From: Candidatus Intestinimonas stercorigallinarum
GTDB taxonomy: Bacteria > Bacillota > Clostridia > Oscillospirales > Oscillospiraceae
Reading direction: 5' to 3'
Assembly: GCA_019115345.1 (NCBI GenBank)
Contig: DXDV01000281.1
Span: 1-13,911 of the forward strand
Length of the DNA stretch: 13,911 nt
Of this stretch, positions 13,725-13,911 are shown piece by piece. The position numbers and the translations under genes were made by a program. Position 1 is the stretch's first letter. Every line of letters starts with the position of its first letter. Under the pieces are notes generated by a model. It was not told the origin of the DNA. It saw only the letters and a list, made by a program, of their open reading frames with translations, and did not search any database.

Positions 13725-13747
13725 GAGCCCTTTCCTTTTATTTGTTC

Positions 13748-13780
13748 CGCCGCGGCCCTTCCAGCGGAAGGGCCGCGGCG
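13748..13780. repeat. 15-bp perfect GC-rich hairpin
   Basis: Arms 13748-13762 and 13766-13780 match perfectly around a 3-base loop. Neither side carries a T-run (plus: CAGGCTGTCGAAAAAG; minus: GAACAAATAAAAG), so it is not a standard intrinsic terminator. The flank GCAGGCTGTCGAAAAAG (13780-13796) closely matches GCAGCTTGTCGAAAAAA (2077-2093) beside the operon terminator at 2041-2076. Confidence 0.6.
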
Positions 13781-13819
13781 CAGGCTGTCGAAAAAGTAGC
13801 ACCACGTAGAACAAGCCAC

Positions 13820-13911
13820 GGGGGAAAAGTGTGAAAGGGGGTCAGGACTGCCGGTGGCAGTCCTGATGCCTTCGGGCGAAGCCACACTGGAACAGGTGAG
13901 CCCCCACTTTC
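13820..13911 (+). other. Structured non-coding region, possible RNA element, cut by the window edge
   Basis: Several nested pairings fit a folded RNA. GGGGG (13820-13824) can pair with CCCCC (13901-13905). AGTGTG (13828-13833) pairs with CACACT (13883-13888). Inside lie an 11-bp perfect hairpin (13842-13852 with 13856-13866) and a short stem GCC-TTCG-GGC (13868-13877) with a stable UUCG loop. This is a multi-branch layout. I compared it from memory with tmRNA, RNase P, SRP, T-box, cobalamin, TPP, SAM, ZTP and fluoride elements and found no match. It could be a leader of a gene beyond the edge, an unlisted small RNA, or a repeat. No credible coding frame covers it. Confidence 0.4.

Noticed and set aside
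13593..13885. Short minus-strand open frames at the right end
   Set aside because: They run across hairpins and an inverted repeat, overlap the end of the degV-like gene, and have no ribosome site or domain.
13820..13911. Cobalamin riboswitch, suggested by GCCACACTGG near the end
   Set aside because: The flanking core elements expected of that class (the GGTGAAAATCC-like and CCCGCCACTG stretches in order) are not there.

Overview
This 13.9 kb window reads as chromosome from a high-GC, spore-forming Gram-positive in class Clostridia, most likely an Oscillospiraceae member of the Flavonifractor / Pseudoflavonifractor type. That placement is inferred from a SpoVAC gene, an S-layer-homology protein, a DegV protein, a lipoprotein with IGTVTLES-type repeats, AGGAGG-like ribosome sites and the strong G/C bias. 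It was not tested by a search. There is no phage, IS element, CRISPR array, tRNA or rRNA. It looks like core chromosome, with several unusual non-coding elements between genes.

Layout, left to right. (1) 1-2000: the 5' part of a protein-kinase-like gene (minus, cut by the window edge), divergent from a small XRE-type HTH protein, followed by a repeat-containing lipoprotein (both plus). (2) 2033-7841: a tightly packed minus-strand operon of membrane-fusion adaptor, ABC ATPase, FtsX/MacB-type permease and a secreted three-SLH-domain protein. It is closed by a strong intrinsic terminator. (3) 7842-8279: a lone spoVAC (minus). (4) 8317-9255: a near-consensus promoter with several layers of inverted and direct repeats drives a two-gene unit, a DUF6530-like protein and a degenerate GIY-YIG-like protein (plus). 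(5) 9261-10699: murC (minus) with its own terminator. (6) 10700-11028: a 329-bp gap holding four back-to-back hairpins, between murC and the divergent cca gene. (7) 11029-12040: cca (plus), ending in a terminator shared with the convergent TetR gene. (8) 12047-13641: a TetR regulator divergent from a DegV/FakB-type fatty-acid-binding protein. A perfect TTGACA-N17-TATAAT promoter and a small palindrome lie between them. (9) 13641-13911: non-coding, rich in inverted repeats, ending in what may be the 5' part of a structured RNA.

How the genes fit together. The adaptor, ATPase and permease form a complete MacAB/YknXYZ-like exporter, and the SLH protein is translated immediately after them from a TTG start. 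This suggests coupled production of an envelope exporter and an envelope-anchored protein. TetR probably controls the DegV lipid-binding gene, itself, or both. The kinase/HTH/lipoprotein group could be a signalling unit, but only the start of the kinase is visible. The best candidates for undescribed biology are the four-hairpin element at 10757-10933, the repeat-rich control region of the DUF6530/GIY-YIG pair at 8311-8399, the structured right end, and the kinase/HTH pair.
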